Of a stretch of 64,000 nucleotides of DNA, positions 54,507-63,680 are shown one piece after another (the first letter of the stretch is position 1; each line of letters starts with the position of its first letter). This stretch comes from Anaerococcus prevotii DSM 20548 (GTDB taxonomy: Bacteria; Bacillota; Clostridia; Tissierellales; Peptoniphilaceae). The DNA lies in contig NC_013171.1 in assembly GCF_000024105.1 (NCBI RefSeq), positions 988,501-1,052,500 of the forward strand. The letters run 5' to 3'. Made by a program: the position numbers and the translations under genes. Under the pieces are notes generated by a model. The model saw only the letters and a list, made by a program, of their open reading frames with translations. It made no database searches and was not told where the DNA came from.

Positions 54507-54577
54507 AGAGCTGTTAATAAGAAAGAAATTTGCTTCTAATAAATAAGAAAAATTTTCCTTCTTAAACAGCTCTTTTA
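54507..54577. terminator. Tall bidirectional terminator hairpin between murC and mazF
   Basis: AGAGCTGTT (54507-54515) pairs with AACAGCTCT (54565-54573). After a 2-base bulge the helix continues with 54518-54531 against 54550-54564, and a small TTCT/AGAA stem (54534-54537 with 54546-54549) caps it. TTTTA follows on the plus strand. Confidence 0.7.
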
Positions 54578-54591
54578 TGTATTAAGTAAGT

Positions 54592-54942
54592 TTAGTTATC
54601 TACTAAATCTAATGATATGGCCATTGCTTCATCTATTTTTAGCATTATATCGTGATTAAAGCTACCTATTTTTTCTCTTAATCTTTTCTTATCAATTGTT
54701 CTAAGCTGCTCCATCAATGCTACACTATTTTTGGGAAGTCCGAACTCGTTACCCTTTAGTCTAACATGGGTGGGAAGCTTGGCCTTATTAAGCTGACTAG
54801 TAACGGGAGCAACTATAATAGTTGGTGAATATTTATTACCTACATTATTTTGTACAACAATAACGGGCCTCACACCTCCCTGCTCACTTCCTACAACAGG
54901 AGATAAGTCAGCATAAAAAAGATCACCTCTTTTAATTTTCAT
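54592..54942 (-). CDS. mazF: MazF-family endoribonuclease toxin (EndoA/NdoA-like)
   Basis: A 116-residue PemK/MazF protein with KRGDLFYADLSPVVGSEQGG, RPVIVVQNN and TIIVAPVTSQ, closest in character to Bacillus EndoA, which cuts mRNA at UACAU. In Bacillus the antitoxin gene ndoAI separates it from alr. Here mazF starts inside the last codons of alr (11-base overlap) and its Shine-Dalgarno AGGAG is in alr. No antitoxin frame exists beside it. Confidence 0.93.
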   Translation of the reverse strand: MKIKRGDLFYADLSPVVGSEQGGVRPVIVVQNNVGNKYSPTIIVAPVTSQLNKAKLPTHVRLKGNEFGLPKNSVALMEQLRTIDKKRLREKIGSFNHDIMLKIDEAMAISLDLVDN

Positions 54943-56053
54943 AGAGTTCTCCTAAATAATTATCTATATGAACAATACTTCCATCTTTTACATAAACTCT
55001 AGTTAATCTCATATCAAATGATGTCATTAATTCATAAGGTATTGTTACAATCTTATTAGCTTCTTCGTAAATGTCTGGGTATAGTATCACCTCATCTTCT
55101 ATTTTACAGTCGATATCGCTTACATCGACCATGATCTGATCCATACAGACCCTACCACAGACTTTGGAAATCTTACCATTTATTAGTACTTCCCCAATAT
55201 TGGAAAAAGCTCTAAAATATCCATCAGCATAGCCTATAGGAATTGTCGCAATCTTCATTCTACTTTTCGCTTTGAAAGCCCTGCCATAACTAACTGAGTC
55301 ACCTTCGTTGATCTCCTTTACGAAAGATACCCTGCTTTTTAATAAAAAAGCCTGTTCAAGTCTAATATCTTTTCTTTCTCTCAAATAATCGGAAGGATAG
55401 ATACCATACATAGCAATTCCAATCCTATCCATATCAGAGATAAGATCATGATAAATAGATGCTGCTGAATTTGCTATATGAAATATCTCAATATTAAATT
55501 GATCATCTAGCTTCTTTCTTATTCTTTCGAACTTTTCATATTGCTCTTGGGTGAAAGTCTTATCTTCTTCATCTGCTGTAGAAAAGTGGCTGAAAGCTCC
55601 CTTTATTTTTAATCTTTCTAGTTGTTTTAGCTTAATAATTCTATCAAATTCAAATTCTCTAAATCCTAGGCGGGAATGGCCGGTATCTAAGGCTATGTGA
55701 ACCTTTAAATCCCCAACTATACTCTTATTTATCCTTTCCGCATAGGATAAGTCATAAATTGGAATTTCAATGTCATAATCCACGCATTCATTTGCTTCTT
55801 CAACGCTGACAAAACCCAATATCATTATAGGTTTTGTAATGCCAGCAATTCTTAGGTTTTTAGCTTCAAGGAAATTAGCAACAGCAAAATATGATACTTG
55901 GTTTTCTATGTATTTAGCAATAACAGTTGCTCCCAATCCATAAGCATTTGCCTTGACTACAGCACAGATATTTTTATTTTTAGATATTTTTTTTATATTT
56001 TCGATATTTCTCTGTATTTTATCTATATCAACTTCAATATAATTAGTAAACAT
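54932..56053 (-). CDS. alr: Alanine racemase
   Basis: A PLP enzyme making D-alanine for peptidoglycan. The PLP lysine is in CAVVKANAYGLGATVIAKYI (about residue 34). The second catalytic residue, Tyr, is in GDSVSYGRAFKA (about residue 260). DRIGIAMYGIYPS and CGRVCMDQIMVDVSD are typical. At 373 residues it is full length. It follows the acpS-nnrD fusion by 2 bases and runs into mazF. The acpS-nnrD-alr-mazF neighbourhood matches Bacillus apart from the fusion and the missing antitoxin. Confidence 0.97.
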   Translation of the reverse strand: MFTNYIEVDIDKIQRNIENIKKISKNKNICAVVKANAYGLGATVIAKYIENQVSYFAVANFLEAKNLRIAGITKPIMILGFVSVEEANECVDYDIEIPIYDLSYAERINKSIVGDLKVHIALDTGHSRLGFREFEFDRIIKLKQLERLKIKGAFSHFSTADEEDKTFTQEQYEKFERIRKKLDDQFNIEIFHIANSAASIYHDLISDMDRIGIAMYGIYPSDYLRERKDIRLEQAFLLKSRVSFVKEINEGDSVSYGRAFKAKSRMKIATIPIGYADGYFRAFSNIGEVLINGKISKVCGRVCMDQIMVDVSDIDCKIEDEVILYPDIYEEANKIVTIPYELMTSFDMRLTRVYVKDGSIVHIDNYLGELYEN

Positions 56054-56055
56054 TC

Positions 56056-57228
56056 CTACCCCAATAATTTCATAGCACCTGGAATATGGTTAACAATGTC
56101 AGATGCTATTATTGAATCTTCGCATAAGTCTTTTGATGCAAGATCTCCTGCTAACGATTGGATGTAGACACCAAGACAAGCCGCCTCGTAGTTATCCAAC
56201 CTATGTAATAAAGCAGATATTACTCCAGATAATACATCCCCACTTCCTGCAGTAGCCATTCCAGGATTTCCGATTTTATTTATATAGATCCTAAATCCAT
56301 CAGTAACTATTGTTTCCTCAGATTTTAATACAAGAATTACTCCCTTATCCCTAGCAAATTTTTTAGCAAGACCTATTCTATCAGAATTAATTTGATCAAG
56401 GCTTAATTTCGTAAGTCTAGAGAACTCCATAATATGAGGCGTTAATACAAGATTTTTGTGGTTTTTTAATATCTTGATATCGCTGCTAATAGCATTTAAT
56501 CCATCTGCATCTATAAGTATTTTACCACTAAAGTCTTTAAATATGCTATTAATTAATGAATTTAATGAATCATCTTGGCCCATCCCCGGACCTATAGCTA
56601 ATATATCCTTATCTTTTAGATAATAATTTATTTTTCTTAGATTCTCTTCGTTATTAATAATATTAAAAGAGTCTAGTGGCAAAATTATCTGCTCATTAGT
56701 TTTTATTTGAAGAATATTGCTAATAGACTTAGGAACGATATTATATACTAGTCCAGCGCCAGTTCTTAGGGCAGCCATGGAAGAAAGATATACAGAACCA
56801 CTCATACCAGAACTTCCACCTAGTATAGCGATTTTGCCGTAATCTCCCTTGTGAGTATCCTTCTTTCTTTTAGGAAATATTTTTTTGAAATACTCATCTA
56901 CATAAACATTTTCTAAGTTTGACTCACATACAGCAAGAGCATAGTCCCCATCATGGCTTATGCTTATATTATCCGTTAAGAAAAATCCATCTAAGAGAAC
57001 ACATGGCTTTCTATCCCTGTATCTTATTTCGATTCTCCTATTTATAATATAAGATAGATTAAAACCATAAGCCTTAATAGTGGCTTCTTTTGCCGCAAAT
57101 ATTCCAGAAAGACTCATAACAAAATTTTTACTTTGGCTTGCATGATCTAATTCTTTTTCTGTAAATATCTTTAAGATATTAGATTTTTCCTTAAATTTAT
57201 TTATACTAACTAAGTCTATTCCAAGCAT
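56056..57228 (-). CDS. Fusion of holo-ACP synthase (AcpS) and ADP-dependent NAD(P)H-hydrate dehydratase (NnrD)
   Basis: One 390-residue protein with two domains. Residues 1-110 are AcpS, which adds phosphopantetheine to acyl carrier protein: MLGIDLVSINKFKEKSN, GIFAAKEATIKAYG and ISISHDGDYALAVCE. Residues about 115-390 are the carbohydrate-kinase-fold dehydratase NnrD, which repairs hydrated NADH: KIAILGGSSGMSGSVYLSSM, AIGPGMGQD, LIDADGLNAI and GNPGMATAGSGDVLSGVI. Both sets of motifs look intact. No frameshift or stop separates them. The NnrE epimerase domain, often fused to NnrD, is absent. Confidence 0.92.
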   Translation of the reverse strand: MLGIDLVSINKFKEKSNILKIFTEKELDHASQSKNFVMSLSGIFAAKEATIKAYGFNLSYIINRRIEIRYRDRKPCVLLDGFFLTDNISISHDGDYALAVCESNLENVYVDEYFKKIFPKRKKDTHKGDYGKIAILGGSSGMSGSVYLSSMAALRTGAGLVYNIVPKSISNILQIKTNEQIILPLDSFNIINNEENLRKINYYLKDKDILAIGPGMGQDDSLNSLINSIFKDFSGKILIDADGLNAISSDIKILKNHKNLVLTPHIMEFSRLTKLSLDQINSDRIGLAKKFARDKGVILVLKSEETIVTDGFRIYINKIGNPGMATAGSGDVLSGVISALLHRLDNYEAACLGVYIQSLAGDLASKDLCEDSIIASDIVNHIPGAMKLLG

Positions 57229-58490
57229 TATCTAGCCTTAAGATCTTCGAATTGTCTTTTTGTTTTTAATATTATATTTTCGCTATCGTCATTATTAAAC
57301 TTTCCATCTCTATATACAATATTACCACCTATAATAACATTTTTTATATCAGATTCATAAGTAGAAAAGCACAAGGACGATAGGATATCATTGTGGGGTG
57401 TGTGGTTTTCATTATTGATATCAATCATTATTAGATCAGCTTTATAGGATTCTTTAATCATTCCTACTTTATCAAAACCTAAGGCCTTTGCTCCATTAAC
57501 CGTTGCCATCTGTAGCATTTCTATGTAACTTATCGGTCTACTTGAATAAAGTTTTGAGACAAGCATTGATACTTCCATCTCTCTTAGAATTGAGAGCTTA
57601 TTGTTACTTGAAGCAGAATCAGTACCTAAGCATACATTAATTCCCTTGTCGATTAATCTGGCTAGGTCTAAAAAGCCTGATGACAGTTTCAAATTAGAGC
57701 TTGGATTGTGTACAACGCTTACATTATTTTCCTTTATAATGTCCAAATCATTATCGGATAAATATACTCCATGAGCAGCTATTGTTCTATTTTTAAAGAT
57801 ACCTGCCTTATCAAAAAGCTCAGTAGGGCTCATCTTATAATTTTTATAGCAATCTTCATTTTCTTTTTTTGTCTCTGATAAGTGGATATGAATAGGTAAC
57901 TTGTATTCTTGAGCATAGTCAGATATTTTTTTTAAATAATCTAGATCAGAAGTATAAACTGCATGAGGACCTAGTCCTATATCTATAAGCTTATCTTCTC
58001 TATATTTATTAGCAAGATCTATATTTTCCTTGATTTTTGAAAAACCATGATCTGGAATCGCCAACCCTCTAGAAATTTGCGATCTAATATTCATTTCCTT
58101 GCAAGCTTTTGCCGTTTCCTCGCAGAAAAAATACATGTCTGCAAAGCTAGTTGTCCCTGCCTTAATCATCTCTAAGAGAGCAAGTTTTGATCCATAGTAG
58201 ACATCCTCTGCCTTAAGCTTATCTTCAAGTGGCCATATGTAATCGTTAAGCCAAGTCATCAAATCTGTCTCGGGACCATAGTTTCTAAAAAGTGTCATAG
58301 CAACATGAGTATGAGCATTCACAAATCCAGGCATTGTTAGAAAGTTTTTTCCATCTATAACCCTATCACTTTTAAAATCTTCCCTACTTCCTATATAGGA
58401 AATCTTATCATCTTCTATATAAATATTCGCGGTTTTTATTTCTTCATCTTCCATTGTAAGAAGTTGTGTATTTTTAATTAATATATTCAT
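57228..58490 (-). CDS. mtaD: Amidohydrolase: 5'-methylthioadenosine/S-adenosylhomocysteine deaminase family
   Basis: A 420-residue amidohydrolase. Metal ligands and catalytic residues are visible: GFVNAHTHVAMTLFRNYG, IHIHLSETKKE, IAAHGVYLSDNDL, HNPSSNLKLSSG and LGTDSASSNNKL. Members deaminate SAH, MTA or adenosine. The exact substrate cannot be read from sequence. The stop overlaps the start of the acpS fusion gene. The ATG has no adjacent Shine-Dalgarno. The nearest purine box, AGGAG at 58579-58575, lies on the other side of a nested hairpin. Confidence 0.85.
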   Translation of the reverse strand: MNILIKNTQLLTMEDEEIKTANIYIEDDKISYIGSREDFKSDRVIDGKNFLTMPGFVNAHTHVAMTLFRNYGPETDLMTWLNDYIWPLEDKLKAEDVYYGSKLALLEMIKAGTTSFADMYFFCEETAKACKEMNIRSQISRGLAIPDHGFSKIKENIDLANKYREDKLIDIGLGPHAVYTSDLDYLKKISDYAQEYKLPIHIHLSETKKENEDCYKNYKMSPTELFDKAGIFKNRTIAAHGVYLSDNDLDIIKENNVSVVHNPSSNLKLSSGFLDLARLIDKGINVCLGTDSASSNNKLSILREMEVSMLVSKLYSSRPISYIEMLQMATVNGAKALGFDKVGMIKESYKADLIMIDINNENHTPHNDILSSLCFSTYESDIKNVIIGGNIVYRDGKFNNDDSENIILKTKRQFEDLKAR

Positions 58491-58498
58491 TCTATAAA

Positions 58499-58571
58499 AG
58501 AGCTATCTTGAATCAATCCATAAGGATTAGAGCTTACTATATAGCAAGCTCTCTTATGGCATATTAGCTCT
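58499..58571 (-). promoter_or_regulatory. Nested hairpin between gatB and the deaminase start codon
   Basis: Three nested stems on the minus strand. Outer AGAGCT (58571-58566) pairs with AGCTCT (58504-58499). Middle CCATAAG (58559-58553) pairs with CTTATGG (58524-58518). Inner AGAGCTT (58552-58546) pairs with AAGCTCT (58535-58529). TTTA follows the outer stem, so it may terminate transcription. It also lies between AGGAG (58579-58575) and the ATG at 58490 and, folded, would leave 11 unpaired bases between them. Confidence 0.55.
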
Positions 58572-59988
58572 ATTCTCCTATCTTTTCTCTTAGTAGTTTA
58601 TTGATTTCTTGAGGGTTTCCTTTTCCCTTAGTTTTCTTCATTGCTTGTCCAACTAAGAAGCCGAAAGCTCTATCCTTTCCTCCCCTAATGTCTTCTACGG
58701 AATCAGGATTTTCATTTAAAACCTCATCTACTACTTCTTCTAGGAAGGATGAATCTGATATTTGAAGTAAGTTTCTTTCTTCAGCTAATTTTTCTGGGTC
58801 TTCGTTAGATTCGTAGATTTCCCTTAGAATCTTTTTGGCAACATTATTATTTACCTTATTTTCCTTTGCCAAAAGAATTAGCTTAGAAAAGTTTTCAACT
58901 GAAAGTTTCATCTCTGAAGGACTTTCTTCAAACTCGTTTAATCTTCTGGATAACTCTGATAGAATCCAGTTTGCACATGTATTAGGATCATTGACTATAG
59001 AATTGGTTTTTTCAAATAGGTCAGCAAGTTCTCTATCATTAGCTAATAAATTCGCGTCATACTTGCTAAGCGAAAGTTCCTTGATATATCTCGCTTCTTT
59101 TTGACCTGGCAGTTCTGGTAGATTTTCTTTAACGTGGTTTATGAAATCGTCAGAAAGCTCAATCAGAGGAATGTCACCTTCTGCGGAGAATCTATAGTCG
59201 TTTCCAACTTCTTTATTTCTCATATGAACTGTTTCTGATAATTCATCATCCCATCTTCTTGTTTCTTTAACTCCAACTTCTCCTTCTTCAAGAAGGGCGA
59301 TTTGTCTTTTTTCCTCAAAAGCTAGAGCGTTTTCTATAGCCTTAATAGAGTTGATGTTCTTAATCTCAGCTATGGCAGTTCTTTGTCCATTTTCTAAGTT
59401 TTCGATATTGATATTAACATCAACACGCATAGAACCTTGAGCCATGATACAGTCTGATACTCCTAAAAATCTTAAGGTAGAAGCAAGAGTTTCGACATAC
59501 TCCCTAGCTTCATCTGGTGAAGACATATCAGGTTCACTTACTATTTCTATAAGTGGTACACCTGCTCTGTTGTAGTCCATAAGGGTCGCATTATTTTCAT
59601 CATGATTTGACTTACCTGTATCTTCTTCCATGTGGATTTCAGCAATTCTAATATTTTTACCTGACTCTAAAGTTAGGTAACCATTTGTTGCATAAGGCTT
59701 ATCAAATTGAGTTATTTGATATCCCTTCACAAGATCTGGATAGAAGTATTTTTTCCTGTCCATCTTTTGGTCACGTCTTATGTCACAGTTAAAGGCAAGA
59801 CCAGCCATAACAGCAAACTCAACTGCCCTTTCATTCATTTGAGGAAGAGTTCCTGGATGTCCTAGACATATTGGACATACATTTGTATTAGGCACTTGTC
59901 CGAACTCGTTTTTACAGGAGCAAAACATCTTCGTCTCAGTGGCTAGCTCCACGTGAATTTCTAATCCAATAATTGTTTTAGTTTTCAT
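58570..59988 (-). CDS. gatB: Aspartyl/glutamyl-tRNA amidotransferase subunit B
   Basis: Part of GatCAB, which converts Glu-tRNAGln and Asp-tRNAAsn to the amidated forms. The 472-residue protein has IGLEIHVELATETKMFCSC and zinc-ligand NVCPICLGHPG. KKYFYPDLVKGYQITQFDKP, DYNRAGVPLIEIVSEPDM and the C-terminal YqeY-like tail domain (residues about 325-472) follow. It overlaps gatA by 11 bases. Confidence 0.98.
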   Translation of the reverse strand: MKTKTIIGLEIHVELATETKMFCSCKNEFGQVPNTNVCPICLGHPGTLPQMNERAVEFAVMAGLAFNCDIRRDQKMDRKKYFYPDLVKGYQITQFDKPYATNGYLTLESGKNIRIAEIHMEEDTGKSNHDENNATLMDYNRAGVPLIEIVSEPDMSSPDEAREYVETLASTLRFLGVSDCIMAQGSMRVDVNINIENLENGQRTAIAEIKNINSIKAIENALAFEEKRQIALLEEGEVGVKETRRWDDELSETVHMRNKEVGNDYRFSAEGDIPLIELSDDFINHVKENLPELPGQKEARYIKELSLSKYDANLLANDRELADLFEKTNSIVNDPNTCANWILSELSRRLNEFEESPSEMKLSVENFSKLILLAKENKVNNNVAKKILREIYESNEDPEKLAEERNLLQISDSSFLEEVVDEVLNENPDSVEDIRGGKDRAFGFLVGQAMKKTKGKGNPQEINKLLREKIGE

Positions 59989-61390
59989 TTATACTCCTTA
60001 AAAATTTCTCGCCTGCATTGATTAACTTGTTATCTTCAAATCTATTTGCTATAAATTGTACTGATCCAGATATTCCCTCTCTAATTGGTAGGGAAAGACC
60101 ACACATCCCAGCAAGGTTTACAATTACATTGAAACCATCTGCCCTAAAATCGCTTAAAGGGTCATGCTCATCATCTGTCAAGTATGGTGGTAGATTCGTT
60201 GTGGTTGGTGTTATCAATAAGTCAATTTCTTCGAATACTTCTTCTAATTCGTCTTTAATAAGACTTCTCAATTTAAGTCCTTGCTTATAAATTTTTTGAT
60301 TATCATTTGATGATAAATACATAGTTCCAAGAGCGATTCTTCTTTGAACCTCTTCCCCTAGGCCCTCAGATCTGCTTTTTACGAAAAGCTCTTCTACACT
60401 TTCATAATCATCTGCCTGGTAACCAAATCTTACACCATCAAACCTACTCATATTTGATGATACTTCAGAGCTCATTACAACGTTATATACTGGATTTGCA
60501 TATTTAGCATAATCCAAATCTATAGGGAAAAGTTCAGCTCCTAAAGACTGTAAAATATCCAAGGCTTTTTGGTAATCTTTCTTTACTTCTTCTTCAATTC
60601 CTTCATAAAGGCTTGACTCGGTCTTTATAAATCCAATCTTTTTACCTTTAAAGTCATAATCTTCGTATGAGTACTCATATTTTTCTAAATTAGAAGTCAT
60701 ATCTTTTGGATCATGGGATGCAGTTGTATTGGCCAATACTCGCATATCTTCGATATTTTTAGAGAATAAAGAAACTTGATCTAGGGTGTTTGCCATAGAA
60801 ACTACACCATACCTACTCATTATTGAATAAGTTGGTTTGTATCCTAGAATATTACAGTATGATGCAGGACATCTTACAGACCCACCTGTATCTGTTCCAA
60901 GAGCTATTAGGACATCGCCCTTAGCTACTGCTGCCGCAGATCCTGACGATGAACCACCAGGAACTCTCTTATTATCAAGAGGATTTTTTGTAGGTCCAAA
61001 GTATGAGGTCTTGCCCCTACCGCCCATAGCAAACTCATCCATGTTAGTTTTAGCTACTATAATAGCATCTTCTTTTAATAGATTTTCTACAACACTTGCG
61101 TTGTATACTGGCTTGAAGTTTTCTAGCATTTTGGAAGCACAGGTCATTTTCATTTGGTCATAGGATATATTATCCTTAACTGCTACAGGCACTCCAAATA
61201 GAGATCCTATCTCATAACCATTTTTTAGTTTTTCATCTAACTTTTTAGCTCTTTCTATTGAGCCTTCACGGTCAATACTTATATAAGCATTCAATTCGTC
61301 GTTTTCTATTTTATCTAAGGTTGTTAAAATATTATCTTCAACACTTAGATTTCCGTTTTTATAATCTTCGATTAATTTTTCTATATTCAT
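59978..61390 (-). CDS. gatA: Aspartyl/glutamyl-tRNA amidotransferase subunit A
   Basis: The glutaminase subunit of GatCAB, of the amidase signature family. The catalytic Lys is in GVPVAVKDNI. The cis-Ser and nucleophile Ser lie in RVPGGSSSGSAAAVA and LGTDTGGSVRCPAS. At 470 residues it is full length. The ATG at 61390 follows AGGAG and gives the usual start. The frame is open 21 bases further, into the end of gatC. Confidence 0.98.
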   Translation of the reverse strand: MNIEKLIEDYKNGNLSVEDNILTTLDKIENDELNAYISIDREGSIERAKKLDEKLKNGYEIGSLFGVPVAVKDNISYDQMKMTCASKMLENFKPVYNASVVENLLKEDAIIVAKTNMDEFAMGGRGKTSYFGPTKNPLDNKRVPGGSSSGSAAAVAKGDVLIALGTDTGGSVRCPASYCNILGYKPTYSIMSRYGVVSMANTLDQVSLFSKNIEDMRVLANTTASHDPKDMTSNLEKYEYSYEDYDFKGKKIGFIKTESSLYEGIEEEVKKDYQKALDILQSLGAELFPIDLDYAKYANPVYNVVMSSEVSSNMSRFDGVRFGYQADDYESVEELFVKSRSEGLGEEVQRRIALGTMYLSSNDNQKIYKQGLKLRSLIKDELEEVFEEIDLLITPTTTNLPPYLTDDEHDPLSDFRADGFNVIVNLAGMCGLSLPIREGISGSVQFIANRFEDNKLINAGEKFLRSINEN

Positions 61391-61398
61391 TATAGCTC

Positions 61399-61677
61399 CT
61401 ATAATTTCCAATCAAGTCTAAAATAACCAAATTCTGTATCTTTAGCGTTAGCCAAAGCCTCATCTCTAGTTATGGATTCTTTAGCTTCATCTTCCCTAAA
61501 GATTGCCTTGTGATTTGGTATAAGTTCAGTCATATTAACTTCATCTGTATCAATGGTAAAGATATCTTCGATAAAATCTATAACTGTATTGAACTTATTT
61601 GCTAGTAAGTCAGTGTCTTTTCCTTCTAAACTTAGATTAGCAAGCCTGTATATTTTTTCTACTTCTTGTGTATTCAT
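61399..61677 (-). CDS. gatC: Aspartyl/glutamyl-tRNA amidotransferase subunit C
   Basis: A 92-residue GatC, which wraps around GatA and stabilises the complex. The family start VEKIYRLANLSLEGKDTDLL and the central IDFIEDIFTIDTDEV are present, and the tail has FREDEAKESITRDEALANA. It lies one base after ligA and heads the gatCAB set. Confidence 0.95.
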   Translation of the reverse strand: MNTQEVEKIYRLANLSLEGKDTDLLANKFNTVIDFIEDIFTIDTDEVNMTELIPNHKAIFREDEAKESITRDEALANAKDTEFGYFRLDWKL

Positions 61678-61678
61678 A

Positions 61679-63679
61679 TTACATTCCTTCCAATTCTTTC
61701 AAGAAATCATATAATTTATCATTCTCATAAATTTCTATTCCTAAATTCTTAGCCTTATCTTTCTTTGAACCAGATTTTTCACCAGCTAAAACAACATCCG
61801 TATTCTTTGAAACTGATCCAGTAACCTTAGCTCCGTTACTTTCCAAAAGTTTCTTTATGTCATCTCTTTTATAATTATCTATAGTTCCAGTAATAACAAA
61901 AGTCATGTCATTTAAGCTATCACTATTATTATCTGCTTTTACTTCGGATATTTCTATACCTTTTTTCAATAAATTATCGATCGATTTGCTAATATTAGGA
62001 TCTCTAAAGTATTCGATTATATTTTGTGCTGTAATTTCACCTATATCATCAATATCTGAAAGCTCTTCAAGGCTAGCGTGTCTTAAAGCATCAAAACTCT
62101 TAAACTTGTTGGCTAAATCTCTAGATGTTCTTTCACCTACATTTGGTATTCCTATTGCATAGATAAAATTATCAAGATCAACCTTTTTACTTGCTTCTAT
62201 GGCATTTAAAAGATTTTTCGTTTTCTTATCTCCGAATCTATCTAAATTGATTAAATCGTCATAGCTAAGATCATATATATCATCTACTTCATTTATATCT
62301 AACTCTTCCATTAGTTGGGCTATAGTTTTTTCAGAAAGTCCTTCTATATCCATTGCATTTCTTGAGGTGAAATGCTCCATTCTCGCAAGAAGTTGTGGTT
62401 TACATGAAATAGAATTAGGACAAATTATGTGGACATTGCCTTGAATTAACTCGCTGCCGCAATATGGGCATTTGCTAGGCTTTTCTATCTCTTTCGTTCC
62501 TTCTTGATTCTCATCTACAACCCCTAGGATTTCAGGGATTACATCATTCGATCTTCTGATGAATACCTTAGATCCGATTCTTACTTTTTTCCTAATAATA
62601 TCATCATAATTGTTTAGGGTGGCTCGACTTACTGTAGCCCCAGAAAATTCAACTGGATCTAGTATTGCACTAGGAGTTACTTTTCCACTTCTTCCTACAT
62701 TCCAAACAACTTCCCTTAATGTCGTGGTATATTCTTCTGCCTCGAATTTATAAGCTATTGACCAACGAGGAAATTTGTTTGTTGAGCCTAAGACTTCTTG
62801 AGTTCTTTTATCATTGATCTTAATAACTACGCCATCAGTTAGAATATCTATATTTTTTCTTTCTTCCTCTATAAAATCAAGTTCTGCTAGCATTTCTTCT
62901 AGATTATGAACTTTTTTATGGTAAGGATGAATTAATAATCCCTGTTCTTTTAGAAATTCCAACATATCTTCTTCAGTAGCAAAATCTAGGTTATTAGTTG
63001 GTATAGAATAGAAGTAGGCTGTAAGCTTCCTTTTTGCAGTTTCTTTGGTGTTTAGATTTCTAAGTGCTCCTGCCGCAGCATTTCTAGCATTCTTTAGCTG
63101 CAATTCATTTTCCTCATTGTAACGAGTTAGTTCTGATAAGGGCATTAGTGCTTCGCCTTGTATTTCTAGTAAAGACTTCTCTTTAATTCTATTAGGAATT
63201 GATCTAATAGTTCTAACCTGAGGAGAAATTTCTTCTCCGATGATTCCATTACCCCTAGTCGCAGCATTTACTAAATTACCATTATTGTAGGTTAAGTTTA
63301 CTGTTAGACCATCGAATTTATACTCCATTATATATTCAAGCTCAGCTAATTTATCATCGTGATTTATATTATAGTCATCTCTTAATCTATTACACCTATC
63401 AATCCAAGCTTCGAGCTCTTCGTGAGTCTGTGCCTTGTTTTGAGATAAGAGCTTAGTTATATGAAAATGCTTTTCAAACTTATCAAGTATTTCTCCTCCG
63501 ACTACTTGGGTGGGAGAATCATCTCTAACATAGCCTGTTTCCTCTTCGAGTTTTCTAAGTTCATCATAGATTTGATCATATTCTCCATCAGAAACTAGAG
63601 GCTCATCCAAAGTATAATAGTGGTAGTTTAAATTCTCTATTTTTTCTATTAATTTATCTATTTTCTCTCTCTTATCCAT
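61679..63679 (-). CDS. ligA: NAD+-dependent DNA ligase LigA
   Basis: A 666-residue ligase. The Ia domain has YHYYTLDEPLVSDGEYDQIY. The adenylation lysine is in MEYKFDGLTVNLTY (about residue 118). The OB fold, a four-Cys zinc finger (CPYCGSEL and CPNSISCKP), four helix-hairpin-helix motifs (about residues 445-570) and a C-terminal BRCT domain follow. The pcrA-ligA-gatCAB order is standard for Firmicutes. The ATG follows the pcrA stop codon by one base. Confidence 0.98.
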   Translation of the reverse strand: MDKREKIDKLIEKIENLNYHYYTLDEPLVSDGEYDQIYDELRKLEEETGYVRDDSPTQVVGGEILDKFEKHFHITKLLSQNKAQTHEELEAWIDRCNRLRDDYNINHDDKLAELEYIMEYKFDGLTVNLTYNNGNLVNAATRGNGIIGEEISPQVRTIRSIPNRIKEKSLLEIQGEALMPLSELTRYNEENELQLKNARNAAAGALRNLNTKETAKRKLTAYFYSIPTNNLDFATEEDMLEFLKEQGLLIHPYHKKVHNLEEMLAELDFIEEERKNIDILTDGVVIKINDKRTQEVLGSTNKFPRWSIAYKFEAEEYTTTLREVVWNVGRSGKVTPSAILDPVEFSGATVSRATLNNYDDIIRKKVRIGSKVFIRRSNDVIPEILGVVDENQEGTKEIEKPSKCPYCGSELIQGNVHIICPNSISCKPQLLARMEHFTSRNAMDIEGLSEKTIAQLMEELDINEVDDIYDLSYDDLINLDRFGDKKTKNLLNAIEASKKVDLDNFIYAIGIPNVGERTSRDLANKFKSFDALRHASLEELSDIDDIGEITAQNIIEYFRDPNISKSIDNLLKKGIEISEVKADNNSDSLNDMTFVITGTIDNYKRDDIKKLLESNGAKVTGSVSKNTDVVLAGEKSGSKKDKAKNLGIEIYENDKLYDFLKELEGM

Positions 63680-63680
63680 A

